DNA of 64,000 bases, from assembly GCF_904848625.1 (NCBI RefSeq), contig NZ_CAJHCP010000001.1:372001-436000 (forward strand), in the 5' to 3' direction. This stretch comes from Paraburkholderia metrosideri (GTDB lineage: Bacteria; Pseudomonadota; Gammaproteobacteria; Burkholderiales; Burkholderiaceae). Position numbers and translations under genes: made by a program. Shown in pieces: positions 1 to 10,334 of the stretch (positions within the stretch are counted from its first letter, which is position 1; every line of letters starts with the position of its first letter). The notes under the pieces are model-generated. The model was not told where the DNA came from and searched no databases. It saw nothing but the letters and a program-made list of their open reading frames with translations.

Positions 1-1194
1 TGCAATGTGCGCGACGACGAAAGCGCCGCGCAGATCACGCCGCTGAAGACGCTGGGTGTCGAGAACGGCGCGCCGCTGTCGCTGCTGGAACTGTCGAACG
101 GTCCGACGCTCGCGTTCAAGGACATGGCGATGCAGTTGATCGGCAATCTGTTCGAATACGCGCTGGCAAAGCACGGCGAGACGCTGAACATTCTCGGCGC
201 GACCTCGGGCGACACCGGTAGCGCTGCCGAATACGCGATGCGCGGCAAGCAGGGCATCCGCGTGTTCATGCTGTCGCCGCACAAGAAAATGAGCGCGTTC
301 CAGACCGCGCAGATGTACAGCCTGCAAGATCCGAACATCTTCAACCTCGCGGTCGAAGGCGTGTTCGACGACGCGCAGGACATAGTCAAGGCCGTCTCGA
401 ACGATCACGCGTTCAAGGCGAAGTACAAGATCGGCACGGTCAATTCGATCAACTGGGCACGGGTCGTCGCGCAGGTCGTGTACTACTTCAAGGGCTACTT
501 TGCCGCGACGAAATCGAACGACGAGCGCGTGTCGTTCACGGTGCCGTCGGGCAACTTCGGCAACGTGTGCGCGGGTCACATCGCGCGCATGATGGGTCTG
601 CCGGTCGAGAAGCTGGTCGTCGCGACGAACGAAAACGACGTGCTCGACGAGTTCTTCCGCACAGGTATTTATCGCGTGCGCAAGGCGGCTGAGACGTATC
701 ACACGACCAGCCCGAGCATGGACATTTCGAAGGCGTCGAACTTCGAGCGTTTCGTGTTCGATCTGCTGGATCGCGATCCGGCGCGCGTGCTGCAATTGTT
801 CCGCGACGTCGAAGAGAAGGGTGGTTTCGATCTCGCGGCGAGCGGCGATTTTGCGCGCGTGAAGGAGTTCGGTTTCGTATCGGGCCGTAGCAGCCACGAC
901 ACGCGCGTCGAGACGATTCGCGACGTGTTCGAGCGGTACGACACGATGATCGACACGCATACGGCCGACGGTCTGAAGGTGGCGCGCGAGCATCTGCAAG
1001 CGGGCATTCCGATGATCGTGCTGGAGACCGCGCAACCCATCAAGTTCGGCGAGACGATCCGCGAAGCGCTGCTGCGCGAACCGGAACGGCCGGCCGCGTT
1101 CTCCGGGCTGGAGTCGTTGCCGCAGCGCTTTGAAGTACTGCCGGCGGATGCCCAACGGGTGAAGGACTTTATCGTCGCGAATACGGGCGACTAA
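1..1194 (+). CDS. thrC: Threonine synthase, 3' portion (5' end outside window)
   Basis: PLP enzyme that converts O-phosphohomoserine to threonine, the last step of threonine synthesis in the cytoplasm. The reading frame is open from base 1, so the start codon lies upstream. 397 residues are visible and family members have about 470-480, so roughly 80 N-terminal residues are missing. The PLP-binding lysine sits in the motif TLAFKDMAMQ (lysine codon 118-120). The cofactor-phosphate region (LGATSGDTGSAAEYA) follows. The C-terminus is complete. A GTG at position 7 is in frame but would cut into the conserved fold, so I do not take it as the start. In burkholderias thrC commonly precedes moeA, as here. 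Confidence 0.95.
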   Translation, partial: CNVRDDESAAQITPLKTLGVENGAPLSLLELSNGPTLAFKDMAMQLIGNLFEYALAKHGETLNILGATSGDTGSAAEYAMRGKQGIRVFMLSPHKKMSAFQTAQMYSLQDPNIFNLAVEGVFDDAQDIVKAVSNDHAFKAKYKIGTVNSINWARVVAQVVYYFKGYFAATKSNDERVSFTVPSGNFGNVCAGHIARMMGLPVEKLVVATNENDVLDEFFRTGIYRVRKAAETYHTTSPSMDISKASNFERFVFDLLDRDPARVLQLFRDVEEKGGFDLAASGDFARVKEFGFVSGRSSHDTRVETIRDVFERYDTMIDTHTADGLKVAREHLQAGIPMIVLETAQPIKFGETIREALLREPERPAAFSGLESLPQRFEVLPADAQRVKDFIVANTGD

Positions 1195-1201
1195 GCGTCG
1201 G

Positions 1202-1229
1202 GCTGGGCAGGTCTGACGGCTTGCCCAGC
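1202..1229 (+). terminator. Hairpin after thrC, no T tract
   Basis: An 8-bp perfect inverted repeat (GCTGGGCA / TGCCCAGC) with a 12-nt loop begins 8 bases after the thrC stop. No T run follows, so it is at best a weak or Rho-assisted terminator. Confidence 0.3.
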
Positions 1230-1300
1230 TTCGATCGCACGTGGCGGCTGGAGTTGCCTCGCGGCAGTTTGCCGAGGTGCCGCACGCCGCAGCGCGGTAG

Positions 1301-1336
1301 AAAAAATCCGCTTGCCATCAAGGTCTCTGGCAAGCG
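1301..1336 (-). terminator. Minus-strand intrinsic terminator-like hairpin
   Basis: A 9-bp perfect stem (1309-1317 with 1328-1336, loop 10 nt) is followed on the minus strand by GGATTTTTT (six T at 1306-1301). Read on the minus strand this is a good Rho-independent terminator. Read on the plus strand there is no T tract. No minus-strand gene ends here. Confidence 0.45.
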
Positions 1337-1432
1337 TTGCTCACGCAGAAATCCCCTCATAACGCCAGGCCCCCCAACCTGACGGCATCGACCGCTACAA
1401 TGTTCTTTTAACCAGCGGCTTCGAAATCCCCG

Positions 1433-2683
1433 ATGTCCACACCGACGCCCCGCGCTCCGATGCTCGCCACCGCCGACGCGTTGGCGACCCTGCTCGCCGC
1501 CGCCAGCCCGATTTCCGGCACTGAATCGATTCCTACCTTGCAGGCGCTGAACCGCGTGCTTTGCGCGGATGTGACGTCGCCGCTAGACGTCCCGCCAATG
1601 AACACCAGCGCGATGGACGGGTACGCAATCCGCACGACAGATCTGACGCACGGCGCTCACAGCACACTGCCGGTGTCGCAGCGCATTCCCGCAGGCCACG
1701 CACCCACGCCGCTGACGCCTGGCAGCGCGGCCCGCATTTTCACCGGCGCGACGGTGCCGGCTGGTGCCGACGCCATCGTGATGCAGGAGCAAACCGCATC
1801 CACGGGTGACGAAGTCACGATTCAGCACACGCCGCAACCCGGCGAATGGATCACCGCTCAAGGGGCGGACATCCGCAGCGGCTCGGTCATTCTGCCGGCG
1901 GGTACGCGGCTGACTCCGCAGGCGTTGGGGCTGGCGGCGTCGGTTGGCTGTGCGGCGCTCGAGGTGCACCGTCGCGTGAAGGTCGCTGTTTTCTTCACCG
2001 GCGACGAACTGACCATGCCTGGCGAGCCGCTGAAACCCGGCGCGATCTACAACTCGAATCGCTTTACGTTGCGTGCGCTGCTCGACAAGCTCGGCTGCGA
2101 AGTGACCGACTACGGCATCGTCGCCGACCGGCTCGACGCGACCCGCGCGACCTTGCGTGAAGCCGCTCAGGCGCACGATCTGATTCTGACCTGCGGCGGC
2201 GTGTCGGTGGGCGAGGAAGATCACGTGAAGCCGGCAGTGGAGGCGGAAGGGCGCCTGTCGATGTGGCAGATCGCGATGAAGCCAGGCAAGCCGCTTGCGT
2301 TCGGTGCGGTGCGCCGTGGTGGAACGGCATCGGCATCGGCGGAAACCTTTTTTATCGGCTTGCCTGGCAATCCGGTTTCGAGTTTCGCGACCTTCGTGCT
2401 GTTCGTGCGGCCCTTCCTGTTGCGCCTCGCCGGCGTCCAGACCGTCGCGCCGCGTGCGCTGTCACTGCGGGCCGACTTCACGCAGAGCAAAGCCGATCGC
2501 CGCAACGAATTCCTGCGTGCGCGCATCAACGCGCAGGGCGGCCTCGATCTGTTCCCGAACCAGAGTTCCGCTGTGCTGACTTCGACGGTCTGGGGCGATG
2601 GCCTGATCGACAATCCGCCGAATCACGCGATCAGCGCGGGCGAGACCGTGCGCTTCATTCCCTTTTCCGAATTGCTGAACTGA
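1433..2683 (+). CDS. moeA: Molybdopterin molybdenumtransferase MoeA
   Basis: Inserts molybdate into adenylylated molybdopterin to make the molybdenum cofactor. The 416 residues match the usual MoeA length of about 400-420. The N-terminal region carries PPMNTSAMDGYAI. The central MoCF-binding domain has TCGGVSVGEEDH (about residues 253-264) and GLPGNPVSS (about 312-320), the molybdopterin-handling loops. The C-terminal beta domain follows. Its stop is 11 nt before the moaD start, so the two are probably co-transcribed. No strong Shine-Dalgarno is visible before the ATG, but conservation starts soon after it. Confidence 0.93.
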   Translation: MSTPTPRAPMLATADALATLLAAASPISGTESIPTLQALNRVLCADVTSPLDVPPMNTSAMDGYAIRTTDLTHGAHSTLPVSQRIPAGHAPTPLTPGSAARIFTGATVPAGADAIVMQEQTASTGDEVTIQHTPQPGEWITAQGADIRSGSVILPAGTRLTPQALGLAASVGCAALEVHRRVKVAVFFTGDELTMPGEPLKPGAIYNSNRFTLRALLDKLGCEVTDYGIVADRLDATRATLREAAQAHDLILTCGGVSVGEEDHVKPAVEAEGRLSMWQIAMKPGKPLAFGAVRRGGTASASAETFFIGLPGNPVSSFATFVLFVRPFLLRLAGVQTVAPRALSLRADFTQSKADRRNEFLRARINAQGGLDLFPNQSSAVLTSTVWGDGLIDNPPNHAISAGETVRFIPFSELLN

Positions 2684-2694
2684 AAGCCGTCCCG

Positions 2695-2952
2695 ATGAAG
2701 ATTCAACTGCGATATTTTGCGAGCGTGCGTGAAGCGCTCGATCTGGCCAACGAGACGGTCGAACTGCCCGACGGCATCGCGACCGTCGGTGATGTGCGCG
2801 CGTGGCTGCGCGTGCGCGGCGGAATCTGGGCCGACACCCTCGCCGAGGGCCGCGCGCTGCGCATGGCCTGCAATCACGTGATGACCGACGCCGGCACGCG
2901 CGTCACCGAAGGCTGCGAAGTCGCGTTTTTTCCGCCCGTCACCGGCGGTTGA
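2695..2952 (+). CDS. moaD: Molybdopterin synthase sulfur-carrier subunit MoaD
   Basis: Ubiquitin-like sulfur carrier. Its C-terminal glycine is converted to a thiocarboxylate, which supplies sulfur to precursor Z inside the MoaD-MoaE complex. The protein has 85 residues, the usual size, starts MKIQLRYFASVREALD and ends in the required Gly-Gly (FFPPVTGG). I chose the ATG at 2695 because it gives a normal MoaD; the frame is open further upstream, but that part overlaps moeA. It lies between moeA and moaE in one apparent operon. Confidence 0.93.
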   Translation: MKIQLRYFASVREALDLANETVELPDGIATVGDVRAWLRVRGGIWADTLAEGRALRMACNHVMTDAGTRVTEGCEVAFFPPVTGG

Positions 2953-3016
2953 GCCGAACTGCGTCGATTCATCCTGATCGCGTCGATTACCCCGCGCTCA
3001 AGCACAGGAGCCACTC

Positions 3017-3496
3017 ATGCCCGTTCGCGTTCAGACGGAAGATTTCGACCTCACCACCGAGGTGGCGGCGCTGCGTACGCGCAATCCGAAGATCGGGGCG
3101 GTCGCGTGCTTCGTCGGCACCGTGCGCGACCTGAATGACGGCAGCGTCGTCGAGGCGATGGAGCTCGAACACTATCCGGGCATGACGGAGAAATCGCTTG
3201 AAGCGATCGTCGTGAGTGCGCGCGAGCGTTGGCCGGGCATCGACGTGCTGATCGTGCACCGCGTCGGCAAGCTTTATCCGCTAGACCAGATCGTGCTGGT
3301 GGCGACGACGGCCGCGCATCGAGGCGACGCGTTCGCGTCGTGTGAGTTCGTGATGGACTATCTGAAGACTCAGGCGCCGTTCTGGAAGAAAGAGAAAACC
3401 GAAGCCGGTGAGCGCTGGGTCGATGCCCGTGTGACCGACGACGCGGCGCTCGCGCGATGGGGCGTTGAAGCGGGGAATCGGGAAGGGGTGGATTAA
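3017..3496 (+). CDS. moaE: Molybdopterin synthase catalytic subunit MoaE
   Basis: Large subunit of molybdopterin synthase, which adds two sulfurs from MoaD thiocarboxylate to precursor Z. The 159 residues are normal for the family. Family features are visible: GAVACFVGTVRD near the N-terminus, the substrate-pocket stretch LEHYPGMTEKSLE, IVHRVGKLYPLDQIVLVATTAAHR, and the lysine-rich APFWKKEKT active-site segment. It follows moaD by 64 nt with no terminator between them. A short GCCCAA repeat begins one base after its stop codon. Confidence 0.94.
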   Translation: MPVRVQTEDFDLTTEVAALRTRNPKIGAVACFVGTVRDLNDGSVVEAMELEHYPGMTEKSLEAIVVSARERWPGIDVLIVHRVGKLYPLDQIVLVATTAAHRGDAFASCEFVMDYLKTQAPFWKKEKTEAGERWVDARVTDDAALARWGVEAGNREGVD

Positions 3497-3513
3497 GCCC
3501 AAGCCCAAGCCCA
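3497..3513. repeat. Short GCCCAA/GCCCA tandem
   Basis: Two GCCCAA units followed by one GCCCA unit sit directly behind the moaE stop codon. The same two units build the much longer array at 45838-45930. Confidence 0.7.
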
Positions 3514-3633
3514 GGGCGGATTCAGGCTTGCCCATGTGGGAATGAGCTGTTTGCAGTGCCTGTCGGCACAGGCGCTCGAAGGCCGAGTGCTTTTGCGTCA
3601 AGTCGTGGCCGCCAACGCGCGACCCAATCAGCC

Positions 3634-4176
3634 TCAATCGTCCCGCTGCCGCCCCACGATCCGCGTCGGAAACGGCTCCCCAGCCGGTCGCCGTGCATGA
3701 GGCGCGTCATCCTCATCGCGCGGACGCCGAGGCGCCACGCGCTCCAGTAACGCCTGCTGCTCGGCCGGAATCTTGTAATCCCAGCCAAAACGGCTCAATT
3801 GCAAGCTCTGCGCGATCCGCAGCGCCGGTTCCATGAACCTGACCGCCGCCGCCGGCTGATAGCGCGATTCGACCGTGTCCAGAAACAGATACAGCCAGCG
3901 GCTGAAATGCTGTGGCTCGACCCCCTCGATCGGTTGATGCGCCTGCTGCACGTTGCCGCGATACTGTTTTGCCCCGAGCACCAGGCTGCCCCAGAACGTA
4001 CACATTTTCGGCAGATGATCGTCCCATCGCCCGGCCAGCGTCGCGTCGAAAACCGGGCCGAGCAGCGGATCCGCGCGAACGCGGTCATAGAAACCGTAGA
4101 CGAGGTCGCGAATATTCGCTTCTGTCGGCTCGGCGGCGCGCTCGACCACCGGCGCAGCGGGGAAAGAGGGGTTCAT
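3634..4176 (-). CDS. Group III truncated haemoglobin
   Basis: Small haem protein of the truncated haemoglobin family, class III by its DLVYGFYDRVRADPLLGPVF opening helix and the FWGSLVLGAKQYRGN stretch. The histidines of HQPIEGVEPQHFSRWL are candidate haem ligands. Such proteins bind O2 or NO and are linked to nitrosative or low-oxygen stress. I chose the ATG at 4176 (180 residues, MNPSFPAAP): an earlier in-frame ATG would add 34 residues with no family character. The C-terminal 40 residues are arginine- and proline-rich and probably disordered. The divergent neighbour is nsrR, with an NsrR-like dyad between them, which supports NO-controlled expression. Confidence 0.87.
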   Translation of the reverse strand: MNPSFPAAPVVERAAEPTEANIRDLVYGFYDRVRADPLLGPVFDATLAGRWDDHLPKMCTFWGSLVLGAKQYRGNVQQAHQPIEGVEPQHFSRWLYLFLDTVESRYQPAAAVRFMEPALRIAQSLQLSRFGWDYKIPAEQQALLERVAPRRPRDEDDAPHARRPAGEPFPTRIVGRQRDD

Positions 4177-4498
4177 GCAAATTCCAGAAAAAATCGGCTT
4201 CTGACGCCCATTGGGCAGAATGTCGGTGAAGTCCGCCAGGACAGTCGGAGATGGCGTCAAACGATGTCTTAACGACATGAGGAAGGGCGCGAATACCCTG
4301 CTTTTCGCACGAATGGTTTATGCGGGAAACGCTACCATTACTAACGAGAGAACAAGAGAAAATCCCGCCTGACCTAACGCAGAAAAATCAAACATGCGTC
4401 ATGCCCGCATCTTAGGGCGAAGCGGCGGCCCCCGGCAACCCTTGCACCGACGCGGTTAATTCCGGATCGCGACTTGCACGCATTGTGACACCCGCCCT
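4177..4498. other. Divergent promoter region, haemoglobin / nsrR
   Basis: 322 bases without a gene between the divergent haemoglobin and nsrR genes. The only clear element is the 23-bp dyad at 4391-4413. No convincing -35/-10 pair was found for either gene. Confidence 0.6.
4391..4413. promoter_or_regulatory. Candidate NsrR operator
   Basis: A 23-bp site with 11-1-11 geometry. On the minus strand it begins AAGATGC and ends GCATGTT. The known NsrR consensus has half-sites AAGATGCATTT and AAATGCATCTT around one central base; each half here matches 7 of 11 positions, with the outer bases best conserved. It lies 86 bp upstream of nsrR and 215 bp upstream of the haemoglobin gene. The assignment is an inference from consensus and context. 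Confidence 0.55.
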
Positions 4499-4999
4499 AT
4501 GAGACTCACCGACTATACGGATTACTCACTACGCGTCCTGCTATATCTCGCCGTTCGCGGCGCGGGCTTGTCGACCATTCAGGATATTTCGCAGGCGTAC
4601 GGAATATCTAAGAATCATCTGATGAAAGTCGTGCAGCAGCTTGGCGAACGCGGTTGGGTCGAGACTGTGCGCGGCCGCAATGGCGGATTGCGAATTGCGG
4701 AACAAACTCGCCTGCTGACCGTGGGCCAGGTCGTCCGCGCGACGGAAAGCGATTTCGCCGTGGTGTCGTGTCTGCCGGACCAGCACGGGGTTCAGCGCGC
4801 GTGCGTGATCACTTCGCAGTGTCAGCTGCGGGGCGCGCTTCAGGCCGCGAGCAATGCGTTTCTCGCCGAACTCGACCGTTATACGATCGGCGAGGTTGCG
4901 CAACCGCACGCGCCGCTCGCGGCGCTGCTCGGTTTGAGCAGCGTGATTCCTATCGTGCCGCTCGCGGCCGCCGCCGGCAGCCCAGCGGCGGCTCCCTGA
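4499..4999 (+). CDS. nsrR: Rrf2-family NO-sensing repressor NsrR
   Basis: Iron-sulfur transcriptional repressor that releases DNA when NO attacks its cluster. The 166 residues start with the NsrR hallmark MRLTDYTDYSLRVL. The winged helix follows (ISKNHLMKVVQQLGERGWVE), then the wing GRNGGLRIA. Three cysteines lie in VVSCLPDQHG, QRACVITS and QCQLRGAL, with the C-x8-C-x5-C style spacing that holds the cluster in this family. The C-terminus is a short alanine-rich tail. Divergent from the truncated haemoglobin gene, its likely target. Confidence 0.92.
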   Translation: MRLTDYTDYSLRVLLYLAVRGAGLSTIQDISQAYGISKNHLMKVVQQLGERGWVETVRGRNGGLRIAEQTRLLTVGQVVRATESDFAVVSCLPDQHGVQRACVITSQCQLRGALQAASNAFLAELDRYTIGEVAQPHAPLAALLGLSSVIPIVPLAAAAGSPAAAP

Positions 5000-5061
5000 A
5001 TTGGGGCAGGTGGTTCCTTCGCGTCAAATGTTAAATAGTTGCCTTTGAGCGCAAAAAAGCG

Positions 5062-5090
5062 CTTGAAACTTGAAGAAAACGCCTCAATTT
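5062..5090 (+). promoter_or_regulatory. Candidate heat-shock (sigma-32) promoter of clpB
   Basis: CTTGAAA at 5062-5068 matches the sigma-32 -35 box exactly. After a 13-nt spacer, CCTCAATT at 5082-5089 matches 6 of 8 positions of CCCCATNT. The predicted transcript would start near 5096, giving a leader of about 24 nt that contains the GGAGG ribosome site at 5108-5112. Confidence 0.6.
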
Positions 5091-5119
5091 GGTGGTAATC
5101 GAAAATTGGAGGTCTCTTG

Positions 5120-7717
<2,598 letters not shown>

Positions 7718-7777
7718 GCGACGCGCCTGCGGCCAGGTCAGGAACAGTGGCGGTTTGGCTGTTCCGGGCCGTATGGC

Positions 7778-7815
7778 AAAAAGAGGCAACGAAGGTCACT
7801 TCGTTGCCTCTTTTT
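7778..7815. terminator. Bidirectional intrinsic terminator, clpB / YidB-like gene
   Basis: A perfect 12-bp stem (7783-7794 with 7799-7810) and 4-nt loop, flanked by five A on the left and seven T on the right. It works in both directions and lies between convergent genes. Confidence 0.9.
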
Positions 7816-7899
7816 TTGCTCACGCCTTGCGTGTCGCTCCGCTTTTCACGTCAGGCAAAAAGCGGGGTGACATCTACGCATCTGCGCATCTACGCAAAA

Positions 7900-8331
7900 T
7901 TACGTGCTCTTGTTGCCGCCGAACAGCGCCGACAGCCCGCCGAGCGCGCCCAGCACGGTCGTCGCGTTCAGTTTGCCCTCGGCCGGCACTTCGCCTTCCG
8001 GCGTCGCGGCATTGACCACATGCGGCAGGATTTGCGACAGCAGACCGGTAACCTGATCCGGTTGCACACCGGCTTTCGCCGCGAGATTAGTGACGGCGTC
8101 GGAGCCGAGCACGCTATGCAGCGCATCCGGTGCAATCGGCTGATTTTCGCCGTTGCTGACCCACGACGTCACCACGTCGCCGAGGCCTTTTTCCTTGAAG
8201 CGTTCGATCAGCCCATTCAGGCCGCCTGGCTGGTTGTTGACGAATTCGAGTGCGGCCGAAACCAGTTGCTGCTGGCCACCGCCTTCAGGGGATTTCCCAA
8301 TCAGGGAACCGATAGTGTCGAGTAGGCTCAT
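7900..8331 (-). CDS. YidB-like (DUF937) protein
   Basis: 143-residue protein of the YidB/DUF937 family, whose function is not well defined. It starts MSLLDTIGSLIGKS and has a glycine-rich amphipathic opening, a helical core (LVSAALEFVNNQPGGLNGLIERFKEKGLGDVVTSWV), the typical segment GENQPIAPDALHSVLG, and a hydrophobic C-terminal stretch LGALGGLSALFGG. No signal peptide or catalytic motif is seen. It appears monocistronic, convergent with clpB. Confidence 0.85.
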   Translation of the reverse strand: MSLLDTIGSLIGKSPEGGGQQQLVSAALEFVNNQPGGLNGLIERFKEKGLGDVVTSWVSNGENQPIAPDALHSVLGSDAVTNLAAKAGVQPDQVTGLLSQILPHVVNAATPEGEVPAEGKLNATTVLGALGGLSALFGGNKST

Positions 8332-8532
8332 GACGCTCTCTCTTGAATGCCGACTCGTGATTGACGTGTCAGCGGGTGAAAACGCCGCGCGACTGCGCGG
8401 CGCGGTGGAAAGGAAGGCAGCAGGGTGGTGTCGACGCCAGCACGAGCATCACATGGGTCGTGGATCATGCGCGTCTCGCGTGGCCTGCTGCCGGTTCCTT
8501 GTACGTACGTGTTCTCTGCGCTGCCGCTACGC

Positions 8533-9120
8533 TTAACTCGAGGCCGCCGCAGCCGATGCGGCCTTGCTCTTCTTCGCCTTCTTCTTCGATGCCTTGGTGC
8601 CCGACGCATCAGCGGGCGCCGCTGCTGCTGTTGCGGCTGTGGTTGCCGCCGGTGCGGACGCCGCTGCTTCGGATGCCGCGGCCTTGCTCTTCTTCTTCGA
8701 CTTTTTGGTGCCGGACGCGGCGTCTGCGGGCGCTGCCGTCGTCGTGGTGGCTGCCGTGGTGGCGGGCGCGGCAGTCGTCGCCGCTGGCGCCGCCTTGGTG
8801 CTCGCCGTGCTAGTGGACTTCGGCGCGGCCTTGACGCCGCTCGGCGGCGCGGAGGAGCCGTTGATCGTCAAGCCCGCCGCTTCGAGATTCGTGACTGATT
8901 TGGTGCCGATGCCCTTGACGCGGGTGGCAAGATCGCCGGCGTCCTTGAATGGCCCATTCTTCGTGCGTTCGTCGATGATCGCCTTGGCGTGCACCGGCCC
9001 AATACCCTTGACCGATTCGAGCGCAGCCTGATCGGCGGAATTGACTTCGACCGCAGCCGCGAATCCGGCCGACAGCGACAAAGCCAAAGCAACGCAAAGC
9101 ATTAAAAGCTTCTTCAGCAT
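8533..9120 (-). CDS. Exported helix-hairpin-helix (ComEA-like) protein with histone-H1-like tail
   Basis: 195 residues. The start at 9120 (MLKKLLMLCVALALSLSAGFAAA) gives a clean signal peptide, and GGAG lies about 8-9 nt upstream; a longer start would bury the signal. Mature residues about 24-90 form tandem helix-hairpin-helix motifs (VNSADQAALESVKGIGPVHA and LATRVKGIGTKSVTNLEAAG), as in ComEA and short DNA-uptake proteins. From about residue 95 on it is Ala/Thr/Pro/Lys-rich, with two basic modules (SGTKKSKKKSK and SGTKASKKKAKKSK) separated by alanine. By homology it would bind DNA in the periplasm, perhaps in natural transformation. The tail resembles eukaryotic histone H1 tails and is unusual for this family. 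Confidence 0.82.
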   Translation of the reverse strand: MLKKLLMLCVALALSLSAGFAAAVEVNSADQAALESVKGIGPVHAKAIIDERTKNGPFKDAGDLATRVKGIGTKSVTNLEAAGLTINGSSAPPSGVKAAPKSTSTASTKAAPAATTAAPATTAATTTTAAPADAASGTKKSKKKSKAAASEAAASAPAATTAATAAAAPADASGTKASKKKAKKSKAASAAAASS

Positions 9121-9432
9121 GGCAAGCACTCCATTGAGGGCAAAAAAGTTAGCCGGGAACGGACGACGCATTCTGTCAGCAGGCGTTGCGCTTAAGCATA
9201 GGACAAATCGTGAGCCCTTATTTGCGAACGCCGATGATTTATACCGATCGATTCATGACAAGTAAATCAGTCCGGACAATATTTAAACCTTTTGCTTTGG
9301 CATTAGGCTGATCTGAGTTTATCGATTAATGCCGTAAGTCATAAAAAATGACAACCCAGACAAATGACCTCGATGAAGACATTCACGGACGCTTGACTTA
9401 GAGTGCACTCGAAGTCCTAACCTGAGTCTGTC
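9121..9432. other. AT-richer divergent intergenic region
   Basis: 312 bases between the HhH gene (minus) and the MerR gene (plus), visibly more AT-rich than the genes. It holds the MerR promoter and operator at 9393-9423. I see no open frame of note and no terminator. Confidence 0.6.
9393..9423 (+). promoter_or_regulatory. MerR-type promoter/operator with 19-bp spacer
   Basis: TTGACT at 9393-9398 and TAACCT at 9418-9423 are separated by 19 bp, the overlong spacing typical of MerR-activated promoters. A 20-bp dyad centred on GTGCAC (9396-9415, one mismatched pair) fills the spacer. The predicted transcription start near 9430 lies only a few bases before the ATG at 9433, and no ribosome site is seen, so the mRNA may be leaderless. 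Confidence 0.65.
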
Positions 9433-9885
9433 ATGTCAAATAACGCCACCGCGCTCACCATTGGTCAGGTTGCCGAAACGATCGGCGTGTCCACTCACAC
9501 GCTGCGCTATTACGAACAGGCCGCGCTGATCCGGCCAGTGGGGCGCACGCAGTCGGGGCATCGGCTGTATTCGCCGGCCGATCTCGACTGGCTGCGTTTC
9601 CTGATGCGTCTGAAGGCGACCGGTATGCCGATCGCCGGAATGCAGGCGTTCGCGGCATTACGCGCACAAGGTCGGTCGACCCAGGCCGCCCGCCGCGATC
9701 TGCTGATGGCGCACCGGGATGCGGTTTTGGCGCGGATTGCCGAGTTGCAACTGAACCTCGGCGCGATCGTCGACAAGATCGCGTACTACGAGGACGAGGT
9801 GGCCGGGCACGGTACTGCGCACAGTGATGTGACACGGCAGATTGACACTCCATCGACTTCACTTTCGGAAAAGGACTCACCGTGA
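9433..9885 (+). CDS. MerR-family transcriptional regulator
   Basis: 150-residue regulator. The winged HTH is at 8-75 (LTIGQVAETIGVSTHTLRYYEQAALIRPVGRTQSGHRLY) and is followed by a coiled-coil dimerisation helix (about 85-125). It has no cysteine at all, so it is not a metal or thiol sensor of the MerR/CueR/NmlR-Cys type. It probably controls itself and the next gene from the dyad promoter just upstream. Its stop TGA overlaps the GTG start of the next gene (GTGA), so translation is coupled. Confidence 0.87.
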   Translation: MSNNATALTIGQVAETIGVSTHTLRYYEQAALIRPVGRTQSGHRLYSPADLDWLRFLMRLKATGMPIAGMQAFAALRAQGRSTQAARRDLLMAHRDAVLARIAELQLNLGAIVDKIAYYEDEVAGHGTAHSDVTRQIDTPSTSLSEKDSP

Positions 9886-10334
9886 ACAACTCACACAACG
9901 ATCGCTACACCCGAGGCTGGGACAAGCTGAAGGAAATCGACGGCTCAGCAGGGGAACAGGTGATTGCCGCGCTCGCGCCGATTGCGCCGGAGTTTGGCCG
10001 TCTGCTGATCGAATTTGCCTTCGGCGATATTTACAGCCGGCCGCAGCTCGATTTGCGCTCACGCGAAATCGCGACGATTGCGTCTCTGGCCACGCTCGGC
10101 TGCGCGCAACCCCAATTGAAGGTGCATATCGAGGCGGCGTTGAATGTCGGCTGCACCCGCGAGGAGATTGTCGAGGTGTTGATGCAGATGGCCTTGTATG
10201 CTGGCTTTCCGGCGGCCTTGAATGGGTTGTTTGCGGCGAAGGAGGTTTTCGAGCGGATCGGGGCGACGGGTGATGAGACGGGGCGGGCGCAGACGGCCCA
10301 GATCGCGGACCCGGTGAGTGCCGAGGCGGTGTGA
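9882..10334 (+). CDS. Carboxymuconolactone-decarboxylase-like protein
   Basis: 150-residue protein of the CMD/AhpD superfamily. The core is LRSREIATIASLATLGCAQPQLKVHIEAALNVGCTREEIVEVLMQMALYAGFPAALNG, with the conserved histidine of KVHIEAAL and the AGFPAA turn. It lacks the CxxC pair of AhpD, so it is probably not a peroxidase-type enzyme. A decarboxylase or unknown role is more likely. GTG start, overlapping the MerR stop by 4 nt. The MerR partner suggests it is induced by a small organic or electrophilic compound, which is an inference. Confidence 0.82.
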   Translation: MNNSHNDRYTRGWDKLKEIDGSAGEQVIAALAPIAPEFGRLLIEFAFGDIYSRPQLDLRSREIATIASLATLGCAQPQLKVHIEAALNVGCTREEIVEVLMQMALYAGFPAALNGLFAAKEVFERIGATGDETGRAQTAQIADPVSAEAV

